Positions 52,518-61,705 are shown, counted from the first letter of the stretch. The stretch: 64,000 nucleotides of DNA from Dokdonella_A sp014338185 (GCA_030263295.1 SZOS01000001.1:124001-188000); one strand, 5' to 3'. Made by a program: numbers and translations. The notes: generated from the letters alone by a model not told the origin.

Positions 52518-53300
52518 ATGTCCAGCGCGATACCGTTCTCCTTTGCGCGCCAACTCATCCTGCGTGATCTGCACACGCGGTACACGGGCAGCTTTGGCGG
52601 CCTTTTCTGGGCCGTGCTGCAACCCGTGCTGCAGCTGGTCATCTTTGCGTTCGTGTTCGTGCAGGTGTTCAAGGCTAAGATTCCGGGGGCCGATGCCCCC
52701 GGCTATCTCGCCTTCCTCGCCGTGGCCTTGTGGCCTTGGACGGCGTTTTCCGACGCGATCCTCAACGCCACGCGTGCGATCGAAGACAACGCCTCGCTGA
52801 TCGGCAAGGTGGCCTTGCCACGTGCCACACTCGTGTTCGCACGGGTGTGCGCGAGCTTCGCGGTTCATCTGTTGGGATTCGTGGTCATCGTGCTTGCGCT
52901 GTCCTTCCACGACGATCATGTGCGCATCGTCCGCGGCTTGCTGCCGGCACTCGCGCTGTATGTCCCGCTGTTTACGCTCGCGTTGGGGCTGGCGTTGGCA
53001 ATGGCGGCGCTGCAGGTGTTCGTGCGCGACCTCGTGCAACTGCTCGGGCAGCTGCTGCCGCTGCTGCTGTATTGCGCGCCGGTGTTCTACGATCGCGCGA
53101 TCGTGCCGGTCGCAATCCGGCCGTGGCTGTCGCTCAACCCGTTCACCTTCTACGCCGAAGCGTTCCATGCGCTCGTGCTCGGCCACGGTACCGTGGCCTG
53201 GACCAGTCTTGTGGCGGCACTCACCCTTGCCGCAGGAATGCTGTTGGCCGGTTTCTGGCTGTTCCGGCGCCTGGACCGGCACTTCGAGGACTTCCTGTGA
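52518..53300 (+). CDS. wzm: Polysaccharide ABC exporter permease (Wzm-like)
   Basis: Membrane half of an ABC transporter that moves lipid-linked O-antigen or a similar glycan across the inner membrane. The 260-residue protein is an ABC-2 type permease with six predicted helices; its start FARQLILRDLHTRYTGSFGGLFW is the typical amphipathic segment of O-antigen permeases (RDLKxRYxxSxLGxxW). It overlaps the ATPase gene by four bases. Teichoic acid and capsule exporters share this family, so the exact glycan is not defined. Confidence 0.88.
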   Translation: MSSAIPFSFARQLILRDLHTRYTGSFGGLFWAVLQPVLQLVIFAFVFVQVFKAKIPGADAPGYLAFLAVALWPWTAFSDAILNATRAIEDNASLIGKVALPRATLVFARVCASFAVHLLGFVVIVLALSFHDDHVRIVRGLLPALALYVPLFTLALGLALAMAALQVFVRDLVQLLGQLLPLLLYCAPVFYDRAIVPVAIRPWLSLNPFTFYAEAFHALVLGHGTVAWTSLVAALTLAAGMLLAGFWLFRRLDRHFEDFL

Positions 53301-54496
53301 GCGAAGTCCTGGTGCGTGCGACGGGGCTGGGCAAGTCCTACCCCAAGGCGTTCCGCAGCAGCGACCGCTTGCGCGCGCTGGGACGCCTGTTGTTCTCGCG
53401 CCGGCCGATCGACGGCATGACCGTGCTCGCGGATGTCGACCTGCAGGTGCGCCGCGGAGAGTCACTCGGGCTGATCGGTGCCAATGGCGCCGGCAAGTCG
53501 ACCTTGCTCAAGCTCATCACGGGGGTGCTCACGCCAACCACGGGCAGCGTGAGCGTGCACGGCGAGATCGGGGCCCTGCTCGAACTCGGTGCAGGGTTTC
53601 ACCTCGAGCACACCGGACGTGACAACATCGCGATGACGGCCGCGCTGTATGGCCTCGCCGGGGCGGCGCTGCGGGAGAAACTGCCGCAGATCATCGAGTT
53701 CGCGGACATCGGCCGTTACATCGACGAGCCGGTCAAGCATTACTCCTCGGGCATGGTGGTGCGGCTGGGATTCGCGATCATCGCGGTGCTGCGCCCCGAT
53801 CTGCTCATCACCGATGAAGTCCTCGCCGTGGGTGACGAGGCGTTCCAGAAGAAGTGCATCAGGTGGATGCAGGACTATCTCGATGGCGGCGGCACGCTCA
53901 TCCTCGTCTCCCACAGCATGTACCACGTGCAGAAGCTGTGCCAGCGTGCATGCTGGCTGCGCGATGGCCGGGTGGAAATGCTCGGGGACGTGTTCGACGT
54001 GACACAGGCCTACCTGGCCTTCCAGGAGCGCAAGTCCGACACCAGCACGGAGCCTGCGCTGGGCACGCGCGGGCACGATGTCGAGTTTTCGGTGATCCGG
54101 GCGAGCATCAATGGACACGATGCCGACACTCCGCTGTTGCTGGAACAAGGCACGAGCCTGCTGGTGCGCATGCAGGTGCGCTCGCGCGATGGCCGCGTGC
54201 CCGTGCTCATGGTCGGCATCGTGCGTGCGGATGGCACGCCGGTCTACGGCGTGGGCAGCGACATGGACGGCTACCGACCGCGTGCGTTGGGCAATGGTGA
54301 GTTTGCCGCCGAAGTCGTGTTCGACCACCCACTGCTGCTGCCGGGCAGCTACAGCGTAAGGGTGCATCCGCTCGATCCGGAGGGCGTGCGCCTGTTCGAT
54401 ACCTGGGAGCGGAGCATCACCGTGCGCGGTGCCAGCCGCGAATTGGGTATCGTGCACCTGCCACACCACTGGCGCGACCCCGACGAGGCAGCGTGA
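53297..54496 (+). CDS. wzt: Polysaccharide ABC exporter ATPase with C-terminal glycan-binding domain (Wzt-like)
   Basis: ATPase half of the exporter. The 399-residue protein has an ATPase domain with Walker A at 61-69 (GANGAGKST), the signature HYSSGMVVRLGFAI and Walker B LLITDEVLAVGD, the sequence style of the Wzt/TagH group. Residues about 255-399 form the extra Wzt C-terminal beta-sandwich (ITVRGASRELGIVHLPHHW at the end). In E. coli O8/O9a the domain recognises the modified non-reducing end of the finished chain. The start is a GTG at 53297. A methyltransferase gene follows with a one-base overlap, which fits a methylated end cap. Confidence 0.92.
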   Translation: MSEVLVRATGLGKSYPKAFRSSDRLRALGRLLFSRRPIDGMTVLADVDLQVRRGESLGLIGANGAGKSTLLKLITGVLTPTTGSVSVHGEIGALLELGAGFHLEHTGRDNIAMTAALYGLAGAALREKLPQIIEFADIGRYIDEPVKHYSSGMVVRLGFAIIAVLRPDLLITDEVLAVGDEAFQKKCIRWMQDYLDGGGTLILVSHSMYHVQKLCQRACWLRDGRVEMLGDVFDVTQAYLAFQERKSDTSTEPALGTRGHDVEFSVIRASINGHDADTPLLLEQGTSLLVRMQVRSRDGRVPVLMVGIVRADGTPVYGVGSDMDGYRPRALGNGEFAAEVVFDHPLLLPGSYSVRVHPLDPEGVRLFDTWERSITVRGASRELGIVHLPHHWRDPDEAA

Positions 54497-55362
54497 TGAG
54501 CGAAACCCCGGCCCTGCCATTCACCGGCGAGCGCTTCACGCCCGAGTGCGTGCGTGAGATCTGGTACGAGCATTGGCACCGTTATGCGTTTGCGCGCAGC
54601 CTGGCGCGTGGCAAGCGCGTGCTCGATGCGGCCTGCGGCGAGGGTTACGGCAGCGCCGTGCTTGCGGCCGAGGCCACGGCGGTGACTGGCGTCGACATCG
54701 ATGCGCAGGCCATCGCGCATGCGCAGGCGCGCTACTCCGGCCACGCCAACCTGCGTTTCCTGCGCAGCGACGTGACCGCCTTGCCGTTCCCGGACAACGC
54801 CTTCGACCTCGTGGTCTCGTTCGAAACGCTCGAGCACCTTGCGCAGCAGGAGCGCCTGCTGGCCGAATTCGCGCGCGTGCTCGCTGCCGACGGCGTGCTC
54901 GTGCTGTCCTCGCCCGACAAGCACACCTACAGCGACCTTACCGGGTTCCGCAATGAGTTCCACGTGCGCGAGCTGTATCGCGACGAACTGGTGGCGCTGC
55001 TGGCGCCCCATTTCGCCCACCGTCGCCTGTTCGGCCAGAAGCTGCTGTTCCAGTCGGCGATCTGGTCGCTGGATGCCGCCGCCCAAGGCCACGAGGCCCA
55101 CGTCGCCAGCGCCGGGGGCGCCAGTCTGCAGGCGGGGCTGGACTATCCGCCGCTGTACTTCATCGCGGTGTGCAGCCGCCTGCCGTTGCCGCCGGGCCTG
55201 CCCGCGCTGTCGTTGTTCGGCGACCGCGAAGAATCGGTCTACAGCCACTACAATCACGAGATTCGCCAGAACATGGCGGCCGGCGCGCGCATTGCGGAAC
55301 TCGAGGCCGAGGTCGAGCGCCTGCGCCGCGCGCACTCCGAACCCACCGATCCCGCGGCCTGA
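54496..55362 (+). CDS. SAM-dependent methyltransferase with C-terminal coiled coil
   Basis: A 288-residue class I methyltransferase. It starts with FTGERFTPECVREIWYEHWH, a segment found in many O-antigen-cluster methyltransferases, has the SAM motif VLDAACGEGYGSAVLA near residue 42, and FDLVVSFETLEHL as motif II. The last 30 residues (RIAELEAEVERLRRA) are a short coiled coil. The ATG at 54496 overlaps the wzt stop (TGATG). By position and neighbours it may methylate the growing or finished polysaccharide and so set chain length, as in the WbdD systems, but no kinase domain is present. Substrate is inferred. Confidence 0.82.
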   Translation: MSETPALPFTGERFTPECVREIWYEHWHRYAFARSLARGKRVLDAACGEGYGSAVLAAEATAVTGVDIDAQAIAHAQARYSGHANLRFLRSDVTALPFPDNAFDLVVSFETLEHLAQQERLLAEFARVLAADGVLVLSSPDKHTYSDLTGFRNEFHVRELYRDELVALLAPHFAHRRLFGQKLLFQSAIWSLDAAAQGHEAHVASAGGASLQAGLDYPPLYFIAVCSRLPLPPGLPALSLFGDREESVYSHYNHEIRQNMAAGARIAELEAEVERLRRAHSEPTDPAA

Positions 55363-55385
55363 CCGGGCCGCCGCCAGCCTTCGCC

Positions 55386-57245
55386 ATGAGCACCCAGCCG
55401 GACTACAAGATCAACTACTCCGTCGCGCCGCCACCGCTACCACGCGTTGATCCGGCCGCGCCGCTGTATGCGTCCGAGGATGGCGTGGTGGCGTCCTTGT
55501 CCAACAACGAGTGCATCTTCCAGGTCAAACGCACGGGTGCAACCCACGTGATGACCTACCAGGTGCTGCAGGCACTGGACCAGACACGCCAGTTCCGCAG
55601 CCTCGATGAACACGTCGAGCGCGTGATGTCGGCGGTTGCGGGTCTGGCCGGCCAGCGCGAGGGCGTGCTGCGCGTGTTCGATGGCCTGGTCAAGCGGGGC
55701 CTGCTGGTCTCGGCCGCAGGCTTCGTGGAGGGGTGCGCGGCAAGCCCCGCGCGGCCGGTCGCGGCACTGCGCGCGGTGTTCATTCGCGCCTGCAACCGCC
55801 CCGACCAGCTCGCCCACCTGCTCGCGACGCTGGCCGATTACGAGCGCCGCCACCGCGCCAACCGCCAGTACGTGCTGATCGACGACTCCAGCTCGCGCGA
55901 GGCGGCCAACCGGCATCGCGACCTGCTGCGCGAGTTCGCGCGTGCCACCGGTTGCAAGCTCACCTACATCGGCGCTACCGAATCACGCCGGCTCGTCGAG
56001 CGGATGGCGAGGGCGGTGCCCGCCGCGGCCGGTGCACTCGCGCGCTGCGCGCTGGGCGAGGACAGTGGCGGGCGTTTTGGCGGCGGCCGCGCATGGAACC
56101 TCATGCTGCTGCTCAGCGCCGGCGCCCGCGCGGTGTTGCTCGACGACGACCATCGCTTTCCGTTGCGCCGCCTCGACGAGGCCCGCAGCGGCCTCGATCC
56201 CGACAGCAGCCACTATGGCGTCACGCGCTTCCATCGCAACATGGACAATGCGTTGGCCGCCGGCAGCGAGGTCGAGGCCGACCCGTTCGACCTGCACCTG
56301 GACGCGCTCGGCCAGCCGCTGGGCGCCCTGATCCAGCAGCCCGCCTATGCGCTCGATCCGGCGTCGCTGCGCGGTCTTGCGCTCAACCGGCTCGACCATC
56401 TGCGCGGTGGCGCCAGCGTGCTGGCCACCCAGCATGGCAGCTATGGCAGTTCTCGCACCGATTCGGTGCTGTGGCTGTACCAGTTGCCCGCCGACCAGCG
56501 CGCTGAATTCGTGCGCGACCGCGACAGCTACCTGCGCAACATCGAGGCGGCCAGCATCTGGTACGGCCAACTGCAGGCCAACGCCCAGCCCACCGCCAAC
56601 TTCTCGCCGTTCGCGCTCGACAACAGCGTGCTGTTGCCCTGCACCAACCCGCATGGCCGCGGCGAAGATGCGCTGTTCTCCAATCTCGTGTCGCTGTGCC
56701 ATGCCGATGCGCTGGCGCTGGAGCTGCCGGTGGCGATCGGCCACGTGCAGGAGACCCAGCGCAAGCGCAGCCCGCTCACGTTTGCCGCGCACACGCCCAA
56801 GTTCAACTACTTCGTGACCGACTTCGTGCGGCGCCAATTGCCGCAGCTCAATTCCAGCGATCCGGCGCAGCGCCTGGGCGTGTTCGTCGCGCACCTGCAC
56901 GACATGGCCGGCAGCAGCGAACGTGGCGCCGTGCAGCAGCTCAAGGAGTACCTGGCCTACATCCGCTCCGACCTGATCGAACGCCTGCAGCACCAGTACG
57001 ATGCCGCGACCGACGCGCCGATCTACTGGCAGGCCGACGTGCGCTCGATCATCGAGGCCAATGGCAAGGCACTCATCGCCAACGCCGCACCGCGCCTGGG
57101 CGACTGGCCCGAGGGCGTGGACGAGGCGGCCTGCGCGCGGCTGCTGCGCGAACAGGCCACGCAGCTGGCCGAGCTGTGCGCGGCATGGCCGGCGCTGTGG
57201 AACCATGCACGCGAACAGGGTGAGCGCCTGCTCGGCGCCGTCTGA
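55386..57245 (+). CDS. Unusual glycosyltransferase-like protein with PqqD-like N-terminus
   Basis: A 619-residue cytoplasmic protein. Residues about 25-115 have the outline of a PqqD/RRE winged helix: short strands, a helix (VMTYQVLQALDQT), a second helix (LDEHVERVMSAV) and the ending VLRVFDGLVKRGLLVSA, a close match to the typical last helix and wing. Residues 128-260 resemble a GT-A nucleotide-sugar fold: VFIRACNRPDQL, QYVLIDDSSS at 161-170 and a DXD-type LLDDDH at 252-256. The remaining 360 residues have motifs such as RGEDALFSNLVSL, which look like the acceptor-side acidic pair of GT families, and a helical C-terminus. The gene lies between the methyltransferase and a GT2 gene. It is not recognised as a known enzyme. 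Confidence 0.7.
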   Translation: MSTQPDYKINYSVAPPPLPRVDPAAPLYASEDGVVASLSNNECIFQVKRTGATHVMTYQVLQALDQTRQFRSLDEHVERVMSAVAGLAGQREGVLRVFDGLVKRGLLVSAAGFVEGCAASPARPVAALRAVFIRACNRPDQLAHLLATLADYERRHRANRQYVLIDDSSSREAANRHRDLLREFARATGCKLTYIGATESRRLVERMARAVPAAAGALARCALGEDSGGRFGGGRAWNLMLLLSAGARAVLLDDDHRFPLRRLDEARSGLDPDSSHYGVTRFHRNMDNALAAGSEVEADPFDLHLDALGQPLGALIQQPAYALDPASLRGLALNRLDHLRGGASVLATQHGSYGSSRTDSVLWLYQLPADQRAEFVRDRDSYLRNIEAASIWYGQLQANAQPTANFSPFALDNSVLLPCTNPHGRGEDALFSNLVSLCHADALALELPVAIGHVQETQRKRSPLTFAAHTPKFNYFVTDFVRRQLPQLNSSDPAQRLGVFVAHLHDMAGSSERGAVQQLKEYLAYIRSDLIERLQHQYDAATDAPIYWQADVRSIIEANGKALIANAAPRLGDWPEGVDEAACARLLREQATQLAELCAAWPALWNHAREQGERLLGAV

Positions 57246-57253
57246 GTGCGCGC

Positions 57254-58168
57254 ATGAGCAAGGCCACCCGCGCGGGCTTGACCAGCGTCATCGTCGTCGC
57301 GGCCGACAGCGGGCCGTTGCTCGCCGCGTGCGTGGATTCGGTGCTGGCCCAGTCCGAGCCGCTCGAACTCATCCTCGTCGACAACGCCTCGCGCGATGGC
57401 CAGCCCGAGCGCGTGCTCGCGGCCCATGGCGGCGATCCGCGCCTGCGCCTCGTGTGCCACGAGACCAACCTCGGCTTCGGCCCCGCCTGCAATCGCGGGG
57501 CCGCGCTTGCCAGTGGCGACGTGCTGCTGCTGCTCAATCCCGACTGCACGTTGCCCGCCGACCTCGTGTACGGGCTGCGCGCGACCTTGCAGGATGATCG
57601 CCGCATCGGCCTGCTCGGGCCGTGCGTAGTGGATGGCGATGGCCACCCCGCGCGCGCCAATCGCCGGCGCGATCCGAGCCTGCGCCGCGCCTTGATGACG
57701 CTGAGCGGGCTGTCGCGTTGGGAACGCAGCCACCCGGCCTGGGCAGGGGTGGAGATGCCGCCGGCGGTGCCGTCCCGCGTCGAATACGTCGAGGCGGTGT
57801 CGGGTGCGTGCATGGCCTTGCCGCGCGCGGTGTTCGAGCGCGTGGGCGGCTTCGACGAAGGCTATTTCCTGCACGTCGAGGACCTCGACCTGTGCCGGCG
57901 CGTGCGCCAGACCGGCTGGCGCGTCGCGTTCGTGTCGCGACTGCGCGTCACCCACCACCAGGGCAGTTCGAGCCGGGCACGGCCCGTGTTCGTGGCGCGC
58001 GCCAAGCACCGCGGCATGTGGCGCTACTTCACCAAGTTCGACCCGGCCGCACGCAATCCGCTGCTGCGCGCGCTGGTGTGGTGCGGCCTGTGGACGCACT
58101 TCGCTTGGCAGGCGCCGTGGCTCGCGTTGCGCCGGTCACGCCGACGGGCAGCGGCGCAGCGGCGCTGA
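57254..58168 (+). CDS. Family 2 glycosyltransferase (rhamnosyltransferase-like)
   Basis: A 304-residue cytoplasmic GT2 enzyme that adds a sugar, likely a deoxyhexose, to a lipid-linked glycan. It has the GT-A motifs LILVDNASRDG, NLGFGPACNRG, LLLLNPDC (metal-binding region) and GGFDEGYFLHVEDLDLCRR with the catalytic ED. The C-terminus has a hydrophobic amphipathic stretch (LLRALVWCGLWTHFAWQAPW) that may touch the membrane. The ATG at 57254 starts eight bases after the preceding stop, so the genes form one unit. It is the last gene of the cluster; a perfect palindrome follows. Confidence 0.9.
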   Translation: MSKATRAGLTSVIVVAADSGPLLAACVDSVLAQSEPLELILVDNASRDGQPERVLAAHGGDPRLRLVCHETNLGFGPACNRGAALASGDVLLLLNPDCTLPADLVYGLRATLQDDRRIGLLGPCVVDGDGHPARANRRRDPSLRRALMTLSGLSRWERSHPAWAGVEMPPAVPSRVEYVEAVSGACMALPRAVFERVGGFDEGYFLHVEDLDLCRRVRQTGWRVAFVSRLRVTHHQGSSSRARPVFVARAKHRGMWRYFTKFDPAARNPLLRALVWCGLWTHFAWQAPWLALRRSRRRAAAQRR

Positions 58169-58189
58169 TGCGCGGGCGCGCCCGCGCAT
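58168..58189. terminator. Perfect 22-base palindrome between convergent genes
   Basis: ATGCGCGGGCG followed by its exact complement CGCCCGCGCAT fills most of the 24-base gap between the GT2 and OPT genes, starting in the last base of the GT2 stop. It can form a hairpin in both transcripts and probably serves as a bidirectional stop, though T-runs are lacking. Confidence 0.5.
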
Positions 58190-58192
58190 GCC

Positions 58193-60145
58193 TCATGCTT
58201 GGTCGGTCTTGGCGCGGGTGCCGCTGCGGTACAGCAGCCAGCCCACCAGCGCGAGCACGGCCAGCCCGACGTACTGGTTGAAGTGCAGGCTGGCCGGCAG
58301 TGCCAGCACGTCGGCGCGCGCCGACACCACGATCGGAATCGCGATGAGGATGCCGGTGAGCGCCTCGCCGGTGATGAGGCCGGCCGAGAACAGCGTGCCC
58401 GGGCGATGGATGCGGTCGCGTTCGACCTCGTCGTGCGGGCTCACGCCATGCTTCTTCTCGACGAAGTGCGCGAGCAGGCCACCCAGGAAGATCGGCACCA
58501 TGAGTTCGAGCGGCAGGTAGATGCCGATCGCGGCGGCCAGCACCGGCACGCGGAAGCTCGACTTGCGCGCCTTGAGCCATTCATCCAGCGCGATGATCGC
58601 GGCGCCCACCACCACGCCGATGCCGATCATCGTCCACGGCAGTTCGCCGCCGAACATGCCCTTGGCCACCGACGCCATCAGGGTCGCCTGCGGCGCCGAC
58701 AGCGCATTGGGGTGTTCGGGCGTGGGCGCGCCGATGCCGTAGGCGGCCGCGAGCAGGTTGAGCACCGGTGCCATGATGAGCGCGCAGGAAAACGCGCCGA
58801 TCGCGAGCATGAGCTGCTGCTTCCACGGCGTCGCGCCGACCAGGTAGCCGGCCTTGAGGTCCTGCAGGTTGTCGCCGCCCACCGCGGCCGCGCAGCACAC
58901 CACCGCACCGATCATGATCGCGGCCACCGCGCCGATCGGGGAGTCGCGCCCGAGCAGCGCCACCAGCACCAGCGAGGCGAACAGGATCGTCGCGATGGTG
59001 ATGCCCGATACCGGGTTGTTGGAGGAGCCGACCAGGCCCGCGAGGTAGGCCGACACCGACACGAACAGGAAGCCGGCCACGATCATGATCAGGGTCATCG
59101 TGAGCCCGACGCCCCAGCTGTCGACGATCGCGTGGTAGAGCAGGGCGAGCGGCACCACGAACGCCACCAGCGCGATGAGCATCCATTTCATCGGGATGTC
59201 GCGCTCGGTCTCGGCGACCACCGCGCCGGCGCCCTTGCGCGCGGCGGCGAAGCCGCTCTTGACGCCGTTGAGCAGCGACTTGCGCAGCGAGAACAGCGTC
59301 CACACGCCGCCGATCAGCATCGCGCCCACGCCCAGGTAGCGGATCTGCGAGGACCAGATCGCACCGGCCGCCGCGGCCGCGCCGGCGCCGGCGAGCTGGT
59401 CGGCCAAGACCGGGTCGCCGGCGAGGAAGAACGCATGGTAGATCGGGATCGCGATGTGCCAGGACAGGATGCTGCCCGACACCACCACGATGCCGACGTT
59501 GAGGCCGACGATGTAGCCGACCCCGAGCAGTGCGGGCGACAGGTTGGTGCCGAGGTAGCCGAGGTACTTGCCGAGGAAGCCGGCGCCGACCGCGTTGTCG
59601 GGGATCAGGCGCAGGCCGCTTTCGGCCGAGAACTTGACCAGCGCGCCGAGCAGGCCCGAGAAGCCGAGGATGCGCAGGCCCGGGCCCGGATTGTCGCCGG
59701 CCTTGAGCACTTCGGCCGCTGCCTTGCCCTCGGGGAACGGCAGCGGTTCCTCGACGATCATCGAGCGCCGCAGCGGCACCGAGAACAGCACGCCGAGCAA
59801 GCCGCCCAGGCCCGCGATCGCGAGCACCCACGAGTAGCGGAAGTCCTGCCAGTAGCCGAGGATGATGAGCGCGGGAATCGTGAAGATCACGCCCGCCGCG
59901 ATCGACGAGCCGGCCGAGGCGCCGGTCTGCACGATGTTGTTTTCGAGGATGGTGCCGCCGCCAAGCAGGCGCAACACACCCATCGACACCACCGCCGCGG
60001 GGATCGCGGTGGCGATGGTGAGGCCCGCGAACAGGCCGAGGTAGGCATTGGCCGCGGCCAGGATCACCGCGAGGACCATCGACAGGATCACCGCGCGGGC
60101 GGTGAGCTGGGCGACGGGCTGGGCCGCGCCGGACTGTGCACTCAT
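58193..60145 (-). CDS. OPT family oligopeptide transporter
   Basis: A 650-residue inner-membrane transporter with about 15 hydrophobic helices. OPT proteins move small peptides, glutathione conjugates or metal-siderophore complexes by proton coupling. The start LTARAVILSMVLAVILAAAN, the block NIVQTGASAGSSIAAGVIFT and GGDNLQDLKAGYLVGATPWK match the prokaryotic OPT group. The ATG at 60145 has GAGGAGAG seven bases upstream; an earlier frame adds only non-conserved Arg-rich residues. Its substrate cannot be told. It is a single gene divergent from def. Confidence 0.9.
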   Translation of the reverse strand: MSAQSGAAQPVAQLTARAVILSMVLAVILAAANAYLGLFAGLTIATAIPAAVVSMGVLRLLGGGTILENNIVQTGASAGSSIAAGVIFTIPALIILGYWQDFRYSWVLAIAGLGGLLGVLFSVPLRRSMIVEEPLPFPEGKAAAEVLKAGDNPGPGLRILGFSGLLGALVKFSAESGLRLIPDNAVGAGFLGKYLGYLGTNLSPALLGVGYIVGLNVGIVVVSGSILSWHIAIPIYHAFFLAGDPVLADQLAGAGAAAAAGAIWSSQIRYLGVGAMLIGGVWTLFSLRKSLLNGVKSGFAAARKGAGAVVAETERDIPMKWMLIALVAFVVPLALLYHAIVDSWGVGLTMTLIMIVAGFLFVSVSAYLAGLVGSSNNPVSGITIATILFASLVLVALLGRDSPIGAVAAIMIGAVVCCAAAVGGDNLQDLKAGYLVGATPWKQQLMLAIGAFSCALIMAPVLNLLAAAYGIGAPTPEHPNALSAPQATLMASVAKGMFGGELPWTMIGIGVVVGAAIIALDEWLKARKSSFRVPVLAAAIGIYLPLELMVPIFLGGLLAHFVEKKHGVSPHDEVERDRIHRPGTLFSAGLITGEALTGILIAIPIVVSARADVLALPASLHFNQYVGLAVLALVGWLLYRSGTRAKTDQA

Positions 60146-60288
60146 TGGACTCTCCTCGATCCCGCGCGACCACCGGGCGCAGCCGCAGCGGGCTATCAAA
60201 ACACATGCCGCGGCGCCCGTCACGCGCAGCCGGTCGGCACGGCGTGGTTCAATCACGCCGGGTAGGCCGCTGCATGCGAGGCGCTGCG

Positions 60289-60816
60289 ATGATCCGCGAA
60301 ATCCTCAGGATGGGCGATCCACGCCTGCTGCGCGTAGCGCGGCCGGTGCAGGCGTTCGGCACGCCCGAACTGGCCGCGCTCATCGACGACCTGTTCGACA
60401 CCATGCACGCGGCCGGCGGCGTGGGCCTGGCCGCTCCGCAGATCGGCGTCGACCTGCAGCTGGTGATCTTCGGCTTCGAGCGCAGTGAGCGCTACCCGGA
60501 CGCGCCCGCCGTGCCGCGCACGATCCTGCTCAATCCGCAGGTCACGCCACTGTCGGACCAGCGCGAGGAAGGCTGGGAAGGTTGCCTGTCGGTGCCGGGC
60601 CTGCGCGGCGTGGTCGAGCGGGCCGTACACATCCGCTACTGCGGCGTGGATCCCGCCGGCATGCCGATCGAGCGCGAGGCCAGCGGCTTCCATGCGCGCG
60701 TGGTGCAACACGAGTGCGACCACCTGCTCGGCGTGCTGTATCCGATGCGCATGCGCGACTTCACGCGCTTCGGCTACACCGACGTGCTGTTTCCGGGACT
60801 GGACGCGGCCGATTGA
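60289..60816 (+). CDS. def: Peptide deformylase
   Basis: Removes the formyl group from N-terminal methionine of new proteins. The 175-residue protein has all three motifs: GVGLAAPQIG, EGCLSVPG with the metal-binding Cys, and QHECDH with the two His ligands and the catalytic Glu. The ATG at 60289 directly precedes IREILRMGDPRLL, the usual start. It is not beside fmt, the common arrangement, so it is likely a second or relocated def; the sequence after SVPG (LRGVVERAVHIRYCGVDPAG) is ordinary. The stop abuts the convergent pyrF stop. Confidence 0.93.
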   Translation: MIREILRMGDPRLLRVARPVQAFGTPELAALIDDLFDTMHAAGGVGLAAPQIGVDLQLVIFGFERSERYPDAPAVPRTILLNPQVTPLSDQREEGWEGCLSVPGLRGVVERAVHIRYCGVDPAGMPIEREASGFHARVVQHECDHLLGVLYPMRMRDFTRFGYTDVLFPGLDAAD

Positions 60817-61632
60817 TCAGCGGCGGTGGCGGTTGATGGCCTGGCGCAGCGCCAGCGTGGCCGCGCGCGCGGCCTGGGCGAAATCCGCGCCGTCGCCCGC
60901 GTACAGGATCGCGCGCGAGGAACTGACCATGAGGCCGGTGCCGTCGGCGCTGCAGCCGTTGGCCACCACCGCGGCGACGTCGCCACCCTGGGCGCCCACG
61001 CCGGGCACCAGCAGCGGCATGTCACCGACCCGCGCGCGCACCTGCGCCAGTTCGTTCGGCCAGGTCGCGCCCACCACCAGTGCGCAGTTGCCATGCGCGT
61101 TCCACTCGCGCGCCACGGTTTCGGCCACGCGCAGGTACAGCGGCGCGCCGCCGCAGTCGAGCGCCTGGAAGTCGCCGCCGCCCGGGTTGGAGGTGCGGCA
61201 CAGCACGATCACGCCCTTGTCGGCGCGGTCGAGGAACCCCTGCAGCGAATCGCGCCCGAGGTAGGGATTGAGCGTGACCGCGTCGGCGCCGTAGCGATCG
61301 AAGGCCTCGCTGGCATAGTGCCGCGCAGTCGAGCCGATGTCGCCGCGCTTGGCGTCGAGGATCACCGGCAGGTGCGGGTGGGCGGCGTGGATGTGGGCAA
61401 TGAGCCGCTCCAGCGCGGACTCGGCGCGCTGCGCCGCGAAGTGGGCGATCTGCGGCTTGTACGCGCACACGAGGTCGGCGGTGGCATCGACGATCGTGCG
61501 GCAGAACTCGAAGATGGCATCGGGCCGCTCGCGCAGCGGTGCGGGCAGGCGTGACGGCTCGGGATCCAGACCCACGCACACCAGCGAGTCGTGGCGCTGC
61601 CAGGCCGTACGCAGTGCCGCCATGAAGTTCAT
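60817..61632 (-). CDS. pyrF: Orotidine 5'-phosphate decarboxylase (PyrF type 2)
   Basis: Converts OMP to UMP, the last step of pyrimidine synthesis. The 271-residue protein is the longer, type-2 form: it begins MNFMAALRTAWQRHDSLVCV, has the active-site block LDAKRGDIGSTARHYA with Lys and Asp, and ends with the phosphate loop VPGVGAQGGDVAAV. Two ATGs (61632 and 61623) are possible; the first follows GAGGGC. Its stop lies back to back with that of def (TGATCA). Confidence 0.94.
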   Translation of the reverse strand: MNFMAALRTAWQRHDSLVCVGLDPEPSRLPAPLRERPDAIFEFCRTIVDATADLVCAYKPQIAHFAAQRAESALERLIAHIHAAHPHLPVILDAKRGDIGSTARHYASEAFDRYGADAVTLNPYLGRDSLQGFLDRADKGVIVLCRTSNPGGGDFQALDCGGAPLYLRVAETVAREWNAHGNCALVVGATWPNELAQVRARVGDMPLLVPGVGAQGGDVAAVVANGCSADGTGLMVSSSRAILYAGDGADFAQAARAATLALRQAINRHRR

Positions 61633-61705
61633 CGGCGCGCCCTCACCACAGCGTGCGCGGCGCATGCGCGTTGCCGGCGGTGGCGGGCACGACCCATGCG
61701 CGGCC

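Noticed and set aside
58199..60265. Plus-strand open frame of 688 codons opposite the OPT transporter
   Set aside because: Strongly charged His/Arg/Asp-rich translation with no conserved features; the minus-strand transporter is convincing.
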